A DNA stretch of 64,000 nt from positions 62,001 through 126,000 of the forward strand of contig NZ_QYUP01000119.1 of the NCBI RefSeq assembly GCF_003590855.1, given 5' to 3'. This DNA comes from Massilia cavernae. GTDB lineage: Bacteria > Pseudomonadota > Gammaproteobacteria > Burkholderiales > Burkholderiaceae_D. The notes below the pieces were generated by a model that was not told the origin of the DNA, did no database searches, and worked only from the letters and a program-made list of their open reading frames with translations. Positions 27,385 to 38,621 of the stretch are shown piece by piece; position 1 is the stretch's first letter, and each line of letters opens with the position of its first letter. Position numbers and translations under genes: made by a program.

Positions 27385-29697
27385 ATGGATTCGTCATCGG
27401 ACAAGAAAGAAGAACTGCGCCAGCAACTGCGCCTCGCGGCGCTCGAATATCACGAGATTCCGCGCCCCGGCAAAATCAGCGTCACCCCCACCAAACAGCT
27501 CACCAACCAGCGCGACCTGGCGCTGGCCTATTCGCCGGGCGTGGCCGCTCCGTGCGAGGAAATCGTCAAGGATCCCGCCAACGCCTTCAAGTACACGGCG
27601 CGCGGCAACCTGGTAGCGGTGATCACCAATGGCACCGCGGTCCTCGGCCTGGGGAACATCGGCGCGCTGGCGTCGAAGCCCGTCATGGAAGGCAAGGGCG
27701 TCCTGTTCAAGAAATTCGCCGCGGTCGACGTGTTCGACATCGAAATCAACGAATCCGACCCGGACAAGCTGGTCGACATCATCGCTTCGCTGGAGCCGAC
27801 CTTCGGCGGCATCAACCTTGAAGACATCAAGGCGCCGGAGTGCTTCTACATCGAGCGCAAGCTGCGCGAGCGGATGAACATCCCGGTCTTCCACGACGAC
27901 CAGCACGGTACTGCGATCATCGTCGGCGCGGCCATCCTGAACGGCATCAAGGTCGTCGGCAAGAACCTCAAGGACTGCAAGATGGTCGTCTCGGGCGCGG
28001 GCGCTGCGGCGCTGGCCTGCCTCGACCTGATCGTCGACCTGGGTTTCCCGATCGGGAACATCACCGTCACCGACCTGGCCGGCGTGGTCTACAAGGGCCG
28101 CACCGAGCTGATGGACCCGGACAAGGAACGCTTCGCGCAGGACACCACGGTGCGTACCCTGGCTGAAGCCATCCCTGGCGCCGACATCTTCCTCGGCCTG
28201 TCCGCGGGCGGCGTGCTGAAGCCGGAAATGGTCGCCAAGATGGCGCCAAACCCGCTGATCCTGGCGCTGGCCAACCCGACCCCGGAGATCCTGCCGGAGG
28301 AAGTGCGCGCGGTGCGCAGCGACGCGGTGATCGCGACCGGACGTTCGGATTATCCGAACCAGGTCAACAACGTGCTGTGCTTCCCTTATATCTTCCGCGG
28401 CGCCCTCGATTGCGGCGCGACCACCATCACGCGCGAAATGGAAATCGCGGTGGTGCACGCGATCGCCGACCTGGCGCATGCCGAGCAGTCGGACGTCGTG
28501 GCGACCACCTACGGCATCAAGAACCTGTCGTTCGGTCCGGAATACCTGATCCCGATGCCGTTCGACCCGCGCCTGCTGATGCAGATCGCGCCGGCGGTGG
28601 CCAGGGCCGCCCACGAATCGGGCGTGGCGACGCGACCGATCGCCGACCTGCAGGCATACGCGGACAGCCTGCAGCAGTTCGTGTACCGCAGCGGCACTTT
28701 CATGAAGCCGCTGTTCGCGACCGCCAAGGCGGCGCCGCCTGAACTCAAGCGCATCGTCTACGCCGAGGGCGAAGACGAACGCGTGCTGCGGGCGGTGCAG
28801 ATCGTCGTCGACGAGCGCCTGGCGCGGCCGATCCTGGTGGGCCGTCCGTCGGTGCTGGAAAAGCGCATCGAGCGCTTCGGCCTGCGCCTGAAACTGGGCG
28901 AGAACTTCGACATCATCAACCCGGACCACGACGACCGCTACCGCGACTATTGGCAGACTTACCACGAGATGGGGTGCCGCAAGGGGGTGACCGAGGAGTG
29001 GGCCAAGCTGGAAATGCGCCGCCGCCACACCCTGATCGGGGCGATGATGATCCACAAGGGCCACGCCGACGGCATGATCTGCGGTACCTTCGGCACCACC
29101 GCGCTGCACCTGCACTACATCGACCAGGTGCTGGGCAAGCGCGCCGGCGCCAATGTTTACGCGGCGATGAACTTCCTGATCCTGCCGGAACGCCAGCTGG
29201 CGATGACCGACACCCACGTCAACGAGAACCCGAGCGCCGAGCAGCTGGCCGAGATCACTATCCTGGCCGCTGAGGAAATGTGCCGCTTCGGCCTGAGCCC
29301 GCGCGCGGCGCTGCTGTCGCATTCGAACTTCGGTTCGTCCAACAGCGAGTCGGCCAGGAAGATGCGCGAGGTGCTGGCACTGGTGCAGCAGCGGGCGCCA
29401 TGGCTGGAAGTCGACGGCGAAATGCACGGCGACGCGGCGCTCGATTCCAAGCTGCGCATGAAGCAGATGCCGCAGTCCACCCTGAAGGGCGATGCCAACC
29501 TGCTGGTGATGCCGAACATCGATGCCGCCAACATCTCGTACAACCTGCTCAAGACCGCGGCCGGCAACGGTATCGCGATCGGGCCGGTCCTGATGGGCTG
29601 CGCCAAGCCGGTGCACATCCTGACGCCGTCGGCCACCGTGCGCCGCATCGTCAACATGACCGCGCTGTGCGTGGTCGACGCCGTAGCGCAACGCTAG
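27385..29697 (+). CDS. maeB: NADP-dependent malic enzyme with C-terminal phosphotransacetylase-like domain
   Basis: MaeB decarboxylates malate to pyruvate with NADP, supplying NADPH for growth on C4 acids. The 770-residue protein is the hybrid form common in proteobacteria. The malic domain covers about 1-425 ([53 protein letters not shown]). The PTA-like domain covers about 440-765 ([37 protein letters not shown]). In this hybrid the PTA part usually regulates the enzyme by acetyl-CoA rather than catalysing. The gene is monocistronic and has its own terminator. Confidence 0.96.
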   Translation: MDSSSDKKEELRQQLRLAALEYHEIPRPGKISVTPTKQLTNQRDLALAYSPGVAAPCEEIVKDPANAFKYTARGNLVAVITNGTAVLGLGNIGALASKPVMEGKGVLFKKFAAVDVFDIEINESDPDKLVDIIASLEPTFGGINLEDIKAPECFYIERKLRERMNIPVFHDDQHGTAIIVGAAILNGIKVVGKNLKDCKMVVSGAGAAALACLDLIVDLGFPIGNITVTDLAGVVYKGRTELMDPDKERFAQDTTVRTLAEAIPGADIFLGLSAGGVLKPEMVAKMAPNPLILALANPTPEILPEEVRAVRSDAVIATGRSDYPNQVNNVLCFPYIFRGALDCGATTITREMEIAVVHAIADLAHAEQSDVVATTYGIKNLSFGPEYLIPMPFDPRLLMQIAPAVARAAHESGVATRPIADLQAYADSLQQFVYRSGTFMKPLFATAKAAPPELKRIVYAEGEDERVLRAVQIVVDERLARPILVGRPSVLEKRIERFGLRLKLGENFDIINPDHDDRYRDYWQTYHEMGCRKGVTEEWAKLEMRRRHTLIGAMMIHKGHADGMICGTFGTTALHLHYIDQVLGKRAGANVYAAMNFLILPERQLAMTDTHVNENPSAEQLAEITILAAEEMCRFGLSPRAALLSHSNFGSSNSESARKMREVLALVQQRAPWLEVDGEMHGDAALDSKLRMKQMPQSTLKGDANLLVMPNIDAANISYNLLKTAAGNGIAIGPVLMGCAKPVHILTPSATVRRIVNMTALCVVDAVAQR

Positions 29698-29702
29698 GCG
29701 CC

Positions 29703-29735
29703 ACCGGCCGGACTCCATGGAGTCCGGCCGGTTTT
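29703..29735 (+). terminator. Strong terminator after maeB
   Basis: A 30-base perfect palindrome (29703-29732; arms start ACCGGCCGGACTC and meet at CATG) is followed by a short T-run. It begins six bases after the maeB stop. Confidence 0.88.
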
Positions 29736-31103
<1,368 letters not shown>

Positions 31104-31104
31104 C

Positions 31105-32046
31105 ATGAACGGCAAGGCCACGGAAACATTCTCCACTCGCGCGCTTGAAGGCGAGGGAGTGGGGAAGCGCGCGCTGGTCACCGGCCTGCACGGTTTCACT
31201 GGCTATTACGTGGCGCGGGAACTAACGAGAGCCGGCTACCGCGTGTTCGGCACCGTCATGCCGGGCGCCGAGACCGGCCCCGATATCTTCACCGTCGACC
31301 TGTGCGACCGCGAGTCGGTGATCCGCGCGGTCGAGGAAGTGCAGCCCGACGTGGTGGTGCACCTGGCCGGCATCGCCTTCGTGGCGCATTCCAACGCCGA
31401 CCTGATTTACCGCGTCAATATCGTCGGCACCCGCAACCTGCTCGAAGCGCTGGCCGGCGCGCGCCACCAGGCGTCGAGCGTGCTGCTGGCGTCGTCGGCC
31501 AATATCTACGGCCATGTCGACCTGCCCGTCATCGACGAGAGCATCGCGCCGGCGCCGTTCAACGACTACGGTGTGAGCAAGCTGGCGATGGAGCACATGG
31601 CGCAGCTGTGGTCCGACAAGCTGCCGATCATCATCGTGCGTCCTTTCAACTACACCGGCGTCGGCCAGGACATCAACTTCCTGTTGCCGAAGATCGTGTC
31701 GCACTTCCGCGCCGGCGCGCGCGAGATCGAACTGGGCAACCTGGACGTGGCGCGCGACTTCTCCGACGTGCGCATGGTGGCGCGCGCCTACCGCCGCCTG
31801 CTGGCGCTGTCGCCGCCGGGGCAGATCTACAACGTCTGCTCGGGTCGCGCCGACTCGCTGGCCGGCATCATCGACACCATGTCCGCCATCGCCGGCTACA
31901 GCATCGACGTGCGCGTCAATCCCGCCTTCGTGCGACCGCGCGAAGTGCAGGTCATGGTCGGCAGCAACCGCAAGCTGGCCGGCATCATCGGCGAGCTGGA
32001 ACCGACGCCGCTGGCCGACACGCTGCGCTGGATGTACCAGGCGTGA
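31105..32046 (+). CDS. rmd: GDP-6-deoxy-D-mannose reductase (GDP-D-rhamnose synthesis)
   Basis: Rmd reduces the keto sugar made by Gmd to GDP-D-rhamnose. The 313-residue SDR protein has an N-terminal extension of about 20 residues before the NAD(P) loop ALVTGLHGFTGYYVAREL. VVHLAGIAFVAHSNADL, LLASSANIYG and YGVSKLAMEHMA (catalytic Tyr/Lys) follow, then VRPFNYTGVGQ. The PFNYTGxGQ pattern and pairing with gmd favour Rmd over fucose synthase. The stop overlaps the GTG of the next glycosyltransferase. Confidence 0.88.
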   Translation: MNGKATETFSTRALEGEGVGKRALVTGLHGFTGYYVARELTRAGYRVFGTVMPGAETGPDIFTVDLCDRESVIRAVEEVQPDVVVHLAGIAFVAHSNADLIYRVNIVGTRNLLEALAGARHQASSVLLASSANIYGHVDLPVIDESIAPAPFNDYGVSKLAMEHMAQLWSDKLPIIIVRPFNYTGVGQDINFLLPKIVSHFRAGAREIELGNLDVARDFSDVRMVARAYRRLLALSPPGQIYNVCSGRADSLAGIIDTMSAIAGYSIDVRVNPAFVRPREVQVMVGSNRKLAGIIGELEPTPLADTLRWMYQA

Positions 32047-33172
32047 GCGTACTGACTGTCGGCCTGGGGACGACGATGATCGAACCGGGGCTGACTGGCG
32101 GAAGGCTGGATGGCATAGGCGTCTACACCGACGCCCTGCTGCGCCACCTGCCGGACACGGGCTGCGAGGTGAAGCCGTATTCGTGGCCGCGCATGCGCGG
32201 CGCCGGCGGCATCAGCATCGGCCAGCCGATGCCGCAGTCGTTTCCTGCTGCGTCCCTGGTCGACCTGCTGACCCCCGCGCTGCACCGCGTCCATATGCCG
32301 GCCGATATCTTCCACGTGACCGACTACCGCGTGGTGCGCATGGACTGCCCGGTGGTGGCCACGCTGCACGATGCGCTTCCGATCAAGTATCCCGAGTGGT
32401 GCAGCCCCAAATTCAGGCGCGCCAAGAACTGGCTGCACGTGAAGGCGGCGCGGAAGGCCGACCATGTGATCGCCGTGTCGCAGTTTGCCGTGGCCGAGCT
32501 GGTCGAGTGTTTCGGCGTCGATCCGCGCCGCATCAGCGTGGTGCCTAACGGCGTCGACGACACATGGCTGGAGCAACCCGCGCCGGAGGCGGTGGCGGCG
32601 ACGCTGCGCGAACACGGCTTGCGCCCCGGCTACTTCCTGTTTGTCGGCACCTTGCAGCCGCGCAAGAACGTCGAGCGCCTGCTGGAAGCGTACCTGGCGC
32701 TGCCGGCGCCGGTGCGCGCCGAGCGCCAGCTGGTCATCGTCGGCAATGCCGGCTGGCGCTGCGATGCGCTATTGAGGCAGATCGACGCCGCCGTTGCCGC
32801 CGGCGAAAACGTGGTCTGGCTCAGCAGCCTGACGCGCGCCGCGGCCTTGCGCGAAGTGTATGCTGGCGCGGGTGTATTTGTATTTCCGTCGCTGTACGAA
32901 GGCTTCGGCATACCAGTGGTCGAGGCCTTTGCCGCCGGCGTACCGGTGGTCGCGTCGAATACCAGTTCGCTGCCCGAGGTAACGCAGGGCGCGGCGGTCG
33001 ACGTGGACCCGGCAGCACCGGCGAGATCGCCGATGCGATGCTGGCGCTGGTGCGCGACGACGCCCTGCGCGCGCGCTGCATCGAAGCAGGCCGCCGCCGG
33101 GCCTTACAACTTACCTGGCGCCACACCGCGCGGCTTACCGCCGCCGTGTACCGCGCCGTTTTATCGAATTGA
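32043..33172 (+). pseudogene. GT4 glycosyltransferase, frameshifted near the C-terminus
   Basis: The GTG at 32043 overlaps the rmd stop. The frame encodes a GT-B glycosyltransferase: N-terminal VGLGTTMIEPGLTGGRLDG, DIFHVTDYRV, LHDALPIKYPEW and AVSQFAVAELVECFG. The donor-binding half has YFLFVGTLQPRKNVERLLEAY and FPSLYEGFGIPVVEAFA. At about 33010-33014 one base appears missing. The expected ending (VDPGSTGEIADAML through YRAVLSN, stop at 33172) is in the next frame. As read, translation continues without a stop into the following glycosyltransferase, giving a 758-residue fusion ending at 34319. Only about the last 50 residues are altered. The likely native role is adding D-rhamnose or mannose to a glycan, WbpY-like by context. 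Confidence 0.78.
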
Positions 33173-33176
33173 AGCT

Positions 33177-34319
33177 ATGCGCGTCCTACATTTCTACAAG
33201 ACTTACTATCCCGACTCGGTCGGCGGCATCGAGCAGGTGATCCGCCAGATGTGCGTGGGCACCGGCCGCCTCGGCGTGACCAATGAAGTGCTGACGCTCA
33301 CGCGCGCGCACGACAAGTTCGACTTCGAATTCGAGGGCCATCGCGTGCGCCGCGTGCCGCTCGACTTCGAGATCGCCTCCAACGCCTTCTCGATGGCCGC
33401 CATCGGCGAACTGGCGCGCATGGCCGAGGAGGCCGACGTGGTGCACTACCACTTCCCGTGGCCGTTCATGGACCTGGCCCACTTCATCGCGCGCATCCGC
33501 AAGCCGACCGTGGTGACCTACCACTCCGACATCGTGCGCCAGAAGCACCTGCTGCGCCTTTACCAGCCGCTCAAGCACCGCTTCCTGCAAAGCGTCGACA
33601 CCATCGTCGCGACCTCGCCCAACTACATGGCCTCGTCGCAGGTGCTGGAACGCTACAAGGAAAAGGCCCGGGTGATCACCTATGGCCTGGACAAGAGCAT
33701 CTATCCGGCCGCCGACCAGGCGCTGATGGACAAGTGGCGCGCACGCCTCGGCGAACGCTTCTTCCTGTTCATCGGCGTGCTGCGCTACTACAAGGGCCTG
33801 CACATCCTGCTCGACGCGATGGCCAAGCTCGACTACCCGGTGGTGATCGTCGGCGCCGGCCCGATCGAAATGGAACTGAAGGAGCACGCCGAGCGCCTCG
33901 GCCTGAAGAACGTGGTGTTCCTGGGCGCGCTGGGCGAGGACGACAAGGTGGCGCTGCTGACGCTGAGCTATGCGGTGGCCTTCCCATCGCACCTGCGTTC
34001 GGAAGCCTTCGGCATCTCGCTGCTGGAAGGGGCGATGTACGGCAAGCCGATGATCTCGAGCGAGATCGGCACGGGCACCACCTACATCAACGTCGACGGC
34101 GATACCGGCCTGGTGGTTCCGCCAAGCGACCCGCAGGCACTGGGCAATGCGATGCGCACGCTGTGGGAAAACCCGGACATGGCGGCGGCCATGGGCAAGC
34201 GCGCCGAGGCGCGCTACCACGAACTGTTTACCTCGAGCCAGATGGCAAGCAGCTACACCGCGCTGTACCACGAACTGGTGGCGCGCCACGTCGGCCTGCC
34301 GCAGGCGGCGCAGGCGTAG
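33177..34319 (+). CDS. GT4 family glycosyltransferase (WbpZ-like)
   Basis: 380 residues from the ATG at 33177, four bases after the native stop of the preceding glycosyltransferase. The N-terminus is VLHFYKTYYPDSVGGIEQVI, a GT-B acceptor-domain start with the glycine loop. VVTYHSDIVRQKHLL, VATSPNYMASSQVL and the donor domain FLFIGVLRYYKGLHILLDAM follow, then FPSHLRSEAFGISLLEGAMYGKP with the E-x7-E pattern. Together with gmd and rmd it resembles the Pseudomonas A-band (D-rhamnan) genes, where WbpX, WbpY and WbpZ are the rhamnosyltransferases. It is cytoplasmic and membrane-peripheral. Linkage specificity cannot be read from sequence. Confidence 0.85.
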   Translation: MRVLHFYKTYYPDSVGGIEQVIRQMCVGTGRLGVTNEVLTLTRAHDKFDFEFEGHRVRRVPLDFEIASNAFSMAAIGELARMAEEADVVHYHFPWPFMDLAHFIARIRKPTVVTYHSDIVRQKHLLRLYQPLKHRFLQSVDTIVATSPNYMASSQVLERYKEKARVITYGLDKSIYPAADQALMDKWRARLGERFFLFIGVLRYYKGLHILLDAMAKLDYPVVIVGAGPIEMELKEHAERLGLKNVVFLGALGEDDKVALLTLSYAVAFPSHLRSEAFGISLLEGAMYGKPMISSEIGTGTTYINVDGDTGLVVPPSDPQALGNAMRTLWENPDMAAAMGKRAEARYHELFTSSQMASSYTALYHELVARHVGLPQAAQA

Positions 34320-34413
34320 GCATGTCCCGCCAAATCTCACCGCCCTGGCTGGTTTCCGGCTGGTGGATCGATGCTATAGTGGCAATCTTTTCCTTGAATG
34401 GACAGGACATGCC

Positions 34414-34935
34414 ATGCATACACTATCGATCCGCCTGATGTATCTGAGGAGCCGCGAGGCCCTGGCGGCGATTCTCCTTCCGGCCGTCATCGTCTGGACA
34501 TGGTGGGACAGGGGCGGCGACGTCGCCTGGATCCTGCGCATCGCGGCACTGGCCTTGTTGGCCTATATCCTGGTGCAGGGCACCCTGTACTGGCATCGCA
34601 AGCTGCGTTCGCTCGAGGACCAGAAGCCGCTCCCTCCGTATTTCCACGCGGTGTTCCGCGGATTCAAATGGTCGAACCTGGTCGCAATCGCGGCCATACT
34701 GATTACACTGCTTTCGACCGATCGGACTTCCTTGTCGGAAGCCGATCTCGGGTGGACCCTGGGGCTGCTCGCGGGCGCCGTGCTGGAACATATCAACTAT
34801 TACCATTACCAACTGATGTACGATACGCGCGCGTCCTTCGGCCACCTGCTGCGCAACGGCCGGCTGCGCAAGGCGGCGCTTGGAATAGATCTGGCCCGGA
34901 CCGGTTCAAAAGCCGCACGCACGGCCGCGGCGTAG
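34414..34935 (+). CDS. Hypothetical four-helix membrane protein
   Basis: 173 residues from the ATG at 34414, which has an AGGA site seven bases upstream. Four hydrophobic helices are visible: about residues 14-29, 38-54, 88-105 and 115-130. A charged C-terminus carries [18 protein letters not shown], then a basic and Ala-rich tail. It is not obviously related to the glycan genes before it, which end about 95 bases upstream. Its end overlaps by 30 bases the decayed end of the convergent response-regulator relic. I do not recognise the family. Confidence 0.6.
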   Translation: MHTLSIRLMYLRSREALAAILLPAVIVWTWWDRGGDVAWILRIAALALLAYILVQGTLYWHRKLRSLEDQKPLPPYFHAVFRGFKWSNLVAIAAILITLLSTDRTSLSEADLGWTLGLLAGAVLEHINYYHYQLMYDTRASFGHLLRNGRLRKAALGIDLARTGSKAARTAAA

Positions 34936-35455
34936 CGGCCGCACCTGGAAGGTGATGCAGACCCACGCCGCGATCGGCGCCGAGATCATCGGCGAGCATG
35001 GCGGCGGCATGCCCTTGTATTCGGCCGCCAGGCCAAGCCGCTGCACGATCGCCAGCCGGGTCGCCTTCAGCTCCTCCATGCGCACCAGCGACAGGTGGGT
35101 GCGCACCCGCGCGCGCACCACCGGCGGGCTGACCGGCTTGGTGATGTAGTCGACCCCGCCCGCGTTGAAGCCTTCGACCTCGTCGTCGGATTCGGACAGC
35201 GCGGTCACGAACAGCACCGGGATCGCCGCGGTGGCGGGATCGGCCTTCAGCGCGGCGCACACTTCGTAGCCGCTCATTCCCAGCATCATCACGTCAAGCA
35301 GAATCAGTCCCGGCTGCTCCTGCCGCGCCAGTTCCAGCGCGCGCGCCGTCCTTGGCGAACAGCATGCGGTACTCGTCCTGCAAAATCTGGCGCAACAGAT
35401 GGAGGTTGCTGGCCTCGTCGTCGACCGCCAGGATCAACGGGCGTTGCGTGCTCAT
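34906..35455 (-). pseudogene. Truncated, frameshifted response regulator (REC plus start of HD-GYP)
   Basis: Starting at 35455 (or the ATG at 35461 that overlaps the kinase stop), the frame reads [21 protein letters not shown] and FAKDG, a receiver N-terminus. Within a GC-repeat at about 35340-35350 the frame shifts; two bases appear lost. The continuing frame reads [24 protein letters not shown], with the phospho-acceptor Asp. [19 protein letters not shown] and the linker [15 protein letters not shown] follow. In HD-GYP regulators this linker leads into the HD phosphodiesterase domain, but here it gives unrelated sequence and stops at 34906. The catalytic domain is missing. It is the likely former partner of the MHYT kinase directly upstream. 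Confidence 0.8.
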
Positions 35456-35460
35456 GTTCA

Positions 35461-38382
35461 TCAGCGTGCTTCCTCTTGTCTTGCGTCGTCCAGCCCTGCC
35501 AGCGCCTCGCGCAGCTGCTTCCGGGCCAGTTCAAAATCGAAATCGGCGAGCGCCGCCTGCAGCCGGGCGACGCCGGTGGCGGCCGGATGGCCCCGCAATG
35601 CGCCCTCCAGGCCGGACAGCGCGTCGTCGTCGAGCGCACCACGGCGCAGCGCCTGCATCAGCTGTTCGCCCTCGCGCCGCGCGCGTTCAAGGTCGGCGGC
35701 ACTGGCACGCCCCGCCGCTGCCGCAGCCGCGCCGGTGCGGCCCGGGCGGATCGCGTCCAGCGCCGCGCCGGTGGCTTCGACCGCCTGCGCCAGCGTCGAC
35801 GCCGTGGCGCCGCCGTCGGCGCCCGCTTCCTCCTCCAGCTGCGCCAGCACCGCTGCCAGCCGTACCAGCCCGAGGTTGGCCGCGGTGCCGCGCGCCCTGT
35901 GCGTCAGCATCCGCAGCGCATTCCACTCCGTGCCGGCGGCATGGGCCTGCAGCGTTGCCGCCAGCTGCGCATGCTCGTTCCGGAACTGGCCGAGCGCGCC
36001 GCTGTAGGCGTCGCTATTGCCGCCCCAGCGGCGCAAGCCCGTCTCGCGGTCGAACACCTGCAGTTTCAGCGCCGCTGAGTCACGCTCGAAGGCGGCCGCG
36101 CCGAGGCCAAGCACGCGCGCGGCCTCCAGCGGCAGCAGCACGTGGAAGGTGCTGCCTTCGCCCTCGACGCTCTCGGCCCAGATCCGGCCCTTCATCAACT
36201 CCACCAGCTGCTTGCTGATGGTGGTGCCAAGGCCGATGCCGCCGAAGCGGCGCGTCATCGAGGCGTCGGCCTGGATGAACGGGTCGAACACCGCTTTCAT
36301 GCGCTCGGGCGCGATCCCGATGCCGGTGTCGCGCACTTCGATGTGCAGCTGGTCGCAGACGGCGCCGGCGCACAGCGTGACGCTGCCGCGCGCGGTGAAC
36401 TTGATCGCGTTGTCCAGCAGGTTGGTCAGCACCTGGCGGATGCGCAGTTCGTCGCCATGGATGCTGGCCGGCAGGGCGGCATCATAGTGGATATCGACGT
36501 GCAGGCCCTTGGCACGTGCCGCGGCGCCCAGCGTCGACGACAGTTCGTCGATCAGCGACAGCAGGTTGAAGTCGTGCAGTTCCAGCTCGACCACGCCTTT
36601 TTCCAGCTTGGCGGTGTCGAGGATTTCGTTCAGGAGCCGCAGCAGCGCGCGGCCGGCGCTGCGGATGGTGTCCAGGTTGCTGCGCTGGTCCGGCGCCAGG
36701 TCGCCGTCCAGCAGCACGTCGGTGAAGCCGAGGATGGAGTTCATCGGCGTGCGGATTTCGTGGCTCATGTTGGCCACAAAAGTGGCGCGCGCGGCAGCCG
36801 CCTGTTCGGCCGCTACCTTGGCCGAGCGCAGCGCTTCCTCCATCTCGCGCCGTTCGCTGATGTCCAGGATCACGCCGTCGAGCCAGGCTAAGGCGCCGGT
36901 CTCGTCGCGCACGCAGGTGCCGTTTTCCCACAGCCAGCGGATGCTGCCGTCGGCGTGCAGCAAACGGTACTCGACCAGGTAGGGCCGGTCGTCGCGCAGC
37001 GCGGCCTGTACCTCCTCCCACACGCGCGCGCGGTCGGCGGCGTGGATCAGCGAACCGAAGGTGCGGCGCGGCGGCGTTCCCAGGAAGTCTTCGGGCGCAT
37101 AGCCGGTAACGCGTTCGGCGGCGTCGCTGATGAACAGCATCGGGTATTCGCCATCGAGCAGGCTGTGGTAGGAAATGCCGGGGATGTTGCCGATCAGGGA
37201 GCGGAACTGCTGCTCGCTGGCCGACAGCGCCTGCATCATCGCGCGACGCTCGGTGATGTCGGTGACGAAGCAGATGAACAGGTCGTCCTTGCCCATCTTT
37301 GCATGGCCAAGCGAGCAGCGGATCGGCACCGGGCTGCCGTCCTTGCGTACCGCCATGACTTCGGCGCCGGTGGGAGCGGCGCCGCCGCTGCCGCCATTCA
37401 GGTAGCCAAGCAGGCCGGCGCCTTCCGGCACTTCGTTATCGGGAACCAGCAGGCGCACATGGCGGCCCGCGATCTCGTCGCGGCGCCAGCCGAAGATCTT
37501 CTCGGCCGACGCGTTGAATTCCTCCACCCGGCCGTCGCGGTCGACCGTGATCACGCCGTCGACGGCAGTGGCAAGCATGGCGCGCATCCATTCCTGGCTG
37601 GCCGACAGCTCCAGGAACAGCCGGCGGTAGCGCAGCAGGCCGTTCGCCGCCAGCACGAAGATGGTGAAGGCGACCGTGATCAGCGAAATCGCCACGGCCA
37701 GGAAGCCGCTGTTGGACGATCCCGCGGCGCCCGGCGCCACGGTACCGACGAAACGCGCGGCCGCCATCCCGGTGTAGTGCATGCCGGCGATCGCGCAGCC
37801 CATCACCACCGCGGGTGCCAGCAGCAGGGTGGGTTCGTTCAGGCGGCAGAAGCCGGACAGGCCGAAGCGCACCCACAGCGCCAGCGTGGCCAGCACCACG
37901 GCCACCACGATCGACAGGCCGAACATCAGCGGATCGTAGCGCAGCTCCAGCCCCATGCGCATGCCTGCCATGCCCGAATAGTGCATGGCGCCGATGCCGG
38001 CGCCCACCAGCACGCCGCCGGCCAGCAGTGTCCATGGCCCGATTCGTTCGCGCGCGATCAGCGACAGCGCGACGAGCGAGGCGCCGATGCTGGGCAACGC
38101 GGAGCCGATGGTGGTCATCGGGTCGTATTCGACCCGCGTGCACAGGTTAAACGCGAGCATGCCGACGAAGTGCATCGCCCACACCCCGGCGCCGAGCGCC
38201 AGGCTGCCGGTGGCGAGGACGATCGCCCGCTGGGCGGGGTTGGCGCTGGCCTGGCCGGCGATCTGCAATCCCATCCAGGACGCGAAGATCGCCACCATGA
38301 AGGACAGCACGACGAGTTTCGGGTCGTATTGTCCGTAGCTGAGCAGCGTCGGGTCGGCGGGAACGGTAAAAAGGGAGAGCAT
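35461..38382 (-). CDS. MHYT-PAS-PAS-HisKA-HATPase-Hpt sensor histidine kinase
   Basis: 973 residues. The N-terminal membrane domain (about 20-260) has the repeated MHYT motifs: WAMHFVGM, AMHYSGMAGMR and GMHYTGMAA. They are proposed to bind copper and sense O2, CO or NO. Two PAS domains follow (about 270-385 and 395-520). HisKA has its His in NMSHEIRTPMNSILGF, and HATPase_c has NLLDNAIKFT, DTGIGIAP and FGGIGLGT. A C-terminal Hpt-like region carries MLTHRARGTAANLG. There is no internal receiver, so phosphotransfer to the Hpt would need a separate receiver; the adjacent regulator is broken. A perfect palindrome lies upstream. Confidence 0.88.
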   Translation of the reverse strand: MLSLFTVPADPTLLSYGQYDPKLVVLSFMVAIFASWMGLQIAGQASANPAQRAIVLATGSLALGAGVWAMHFVGMLAFNLCTRVEYDPMTTIGSALPSIGASLVALSLIARERIGPWTLLAGGVLVGAGIGAMHYSGMAGMRMGLELRYDPLMFGLSIVVAVVLATLALWVRFGLSGFCRLNEPTLLLAPAVVMGCAIAGMHYTGMAAARFVGTVAPGAAGSSNSGFLAVAISLITVAFTIFVLAANGLLRYRRLFLELSASQEWMRAMLATAVDGVITVDRDGRVEEFNASAEKIFGWRRDEIAGRHVRLLVPDNEVPEGAGLLGYLNGGSGGAAPTGAEVMAVRKDGSPVPIRCSLGHAKMGKDDLFICFVTDITERRAMMQALSASEQQFRSLIGNIPGISYHSLLDGEYPMLFISDAAERVTGYAPEDFLGTPPRRTFGSLIHAADRARVWEEVQAALRDDRPYLVEYRLLHADGSIRWLWENGTCVRDETGALAWLDGVILDISERREMEEALRSAKVAAEQAAAARATFVANMSHEIRTPMNSILGFTDVLLDGDLAPDQRSNLDTIRSAGRALLRLLNEILDTAKLEKGVVELELHDFNLLSLIDELSSTLGAAARAKGLHVDIHYDAALPASIHGDELRIRQVLTNLLDNAIKFTARGSVTLCAGAVCDQLHIEVRDTGIGIAPERMKAVFDPFIQADASMTRRFGGIGLGTTISKQLVELMKGRIWAESVEGEGSTFHVLLPLEAARVLGLGAAAFERDSAALKLQVFDRETGLRRWGGNSDAYSGALGQFRNEHAQLAATLQAHAAGTEWNALRMLTHRARGTAANLGLVRLAAVLAQLEEEAGADGGATASTLAQAVEATGAALDAIRPGRTGAAAAAAGRASAADLERARREGEQLMQALRRGALDDDALSGLEGALRGHPAATGVARLQAALADFDFELARKQLREALAGLDDARQEEAR

Positions 38383-38435
38383 CGGGGGGCGCGCTGGGCA
38401 AGCGGGCGGCGTAAGGGATTAGCCGAAAGTATGGC

Positions 38436-38453
38436 ACTTTCCATATGGAAAGT
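38436..38453. promoter_or_regulatory. Perfect 18-bp palindrome in the divergent promoter region
   Basis: ACTTTCCATATGGAAAGT reads identically on both strands. It is 54 bases upstream of the MHYT kinase start and about 170 bases upstream of the divergent binding-protein gene. The size and perfect symmetry fit a dimeric transcription-factor site. The cognate factor is unknown. Confidence 0.55.
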
Positions 38454-38621
38454 AATGTTTCAATCGCTCGATGGAGCAGGAAATGCTGGGAGTGTCGCAT
38501 GCGCGCCACCGATCCCGCCGCGCCCGAGAACGTTGTCAGGATGCATTTCCGTAGTCCTCACTAAGCTGCTATCCTTGTTCTAACGTGGCGCGTTCGTAGC
38601 CGTGTAACAATCAGGCGTGCA

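Noticed and set aside
27394-29718. 774-codon open frame antisense to maeB
   Set aside because: Shadow of a conserved gene; low-complexity composition and no ribosome-binding site.
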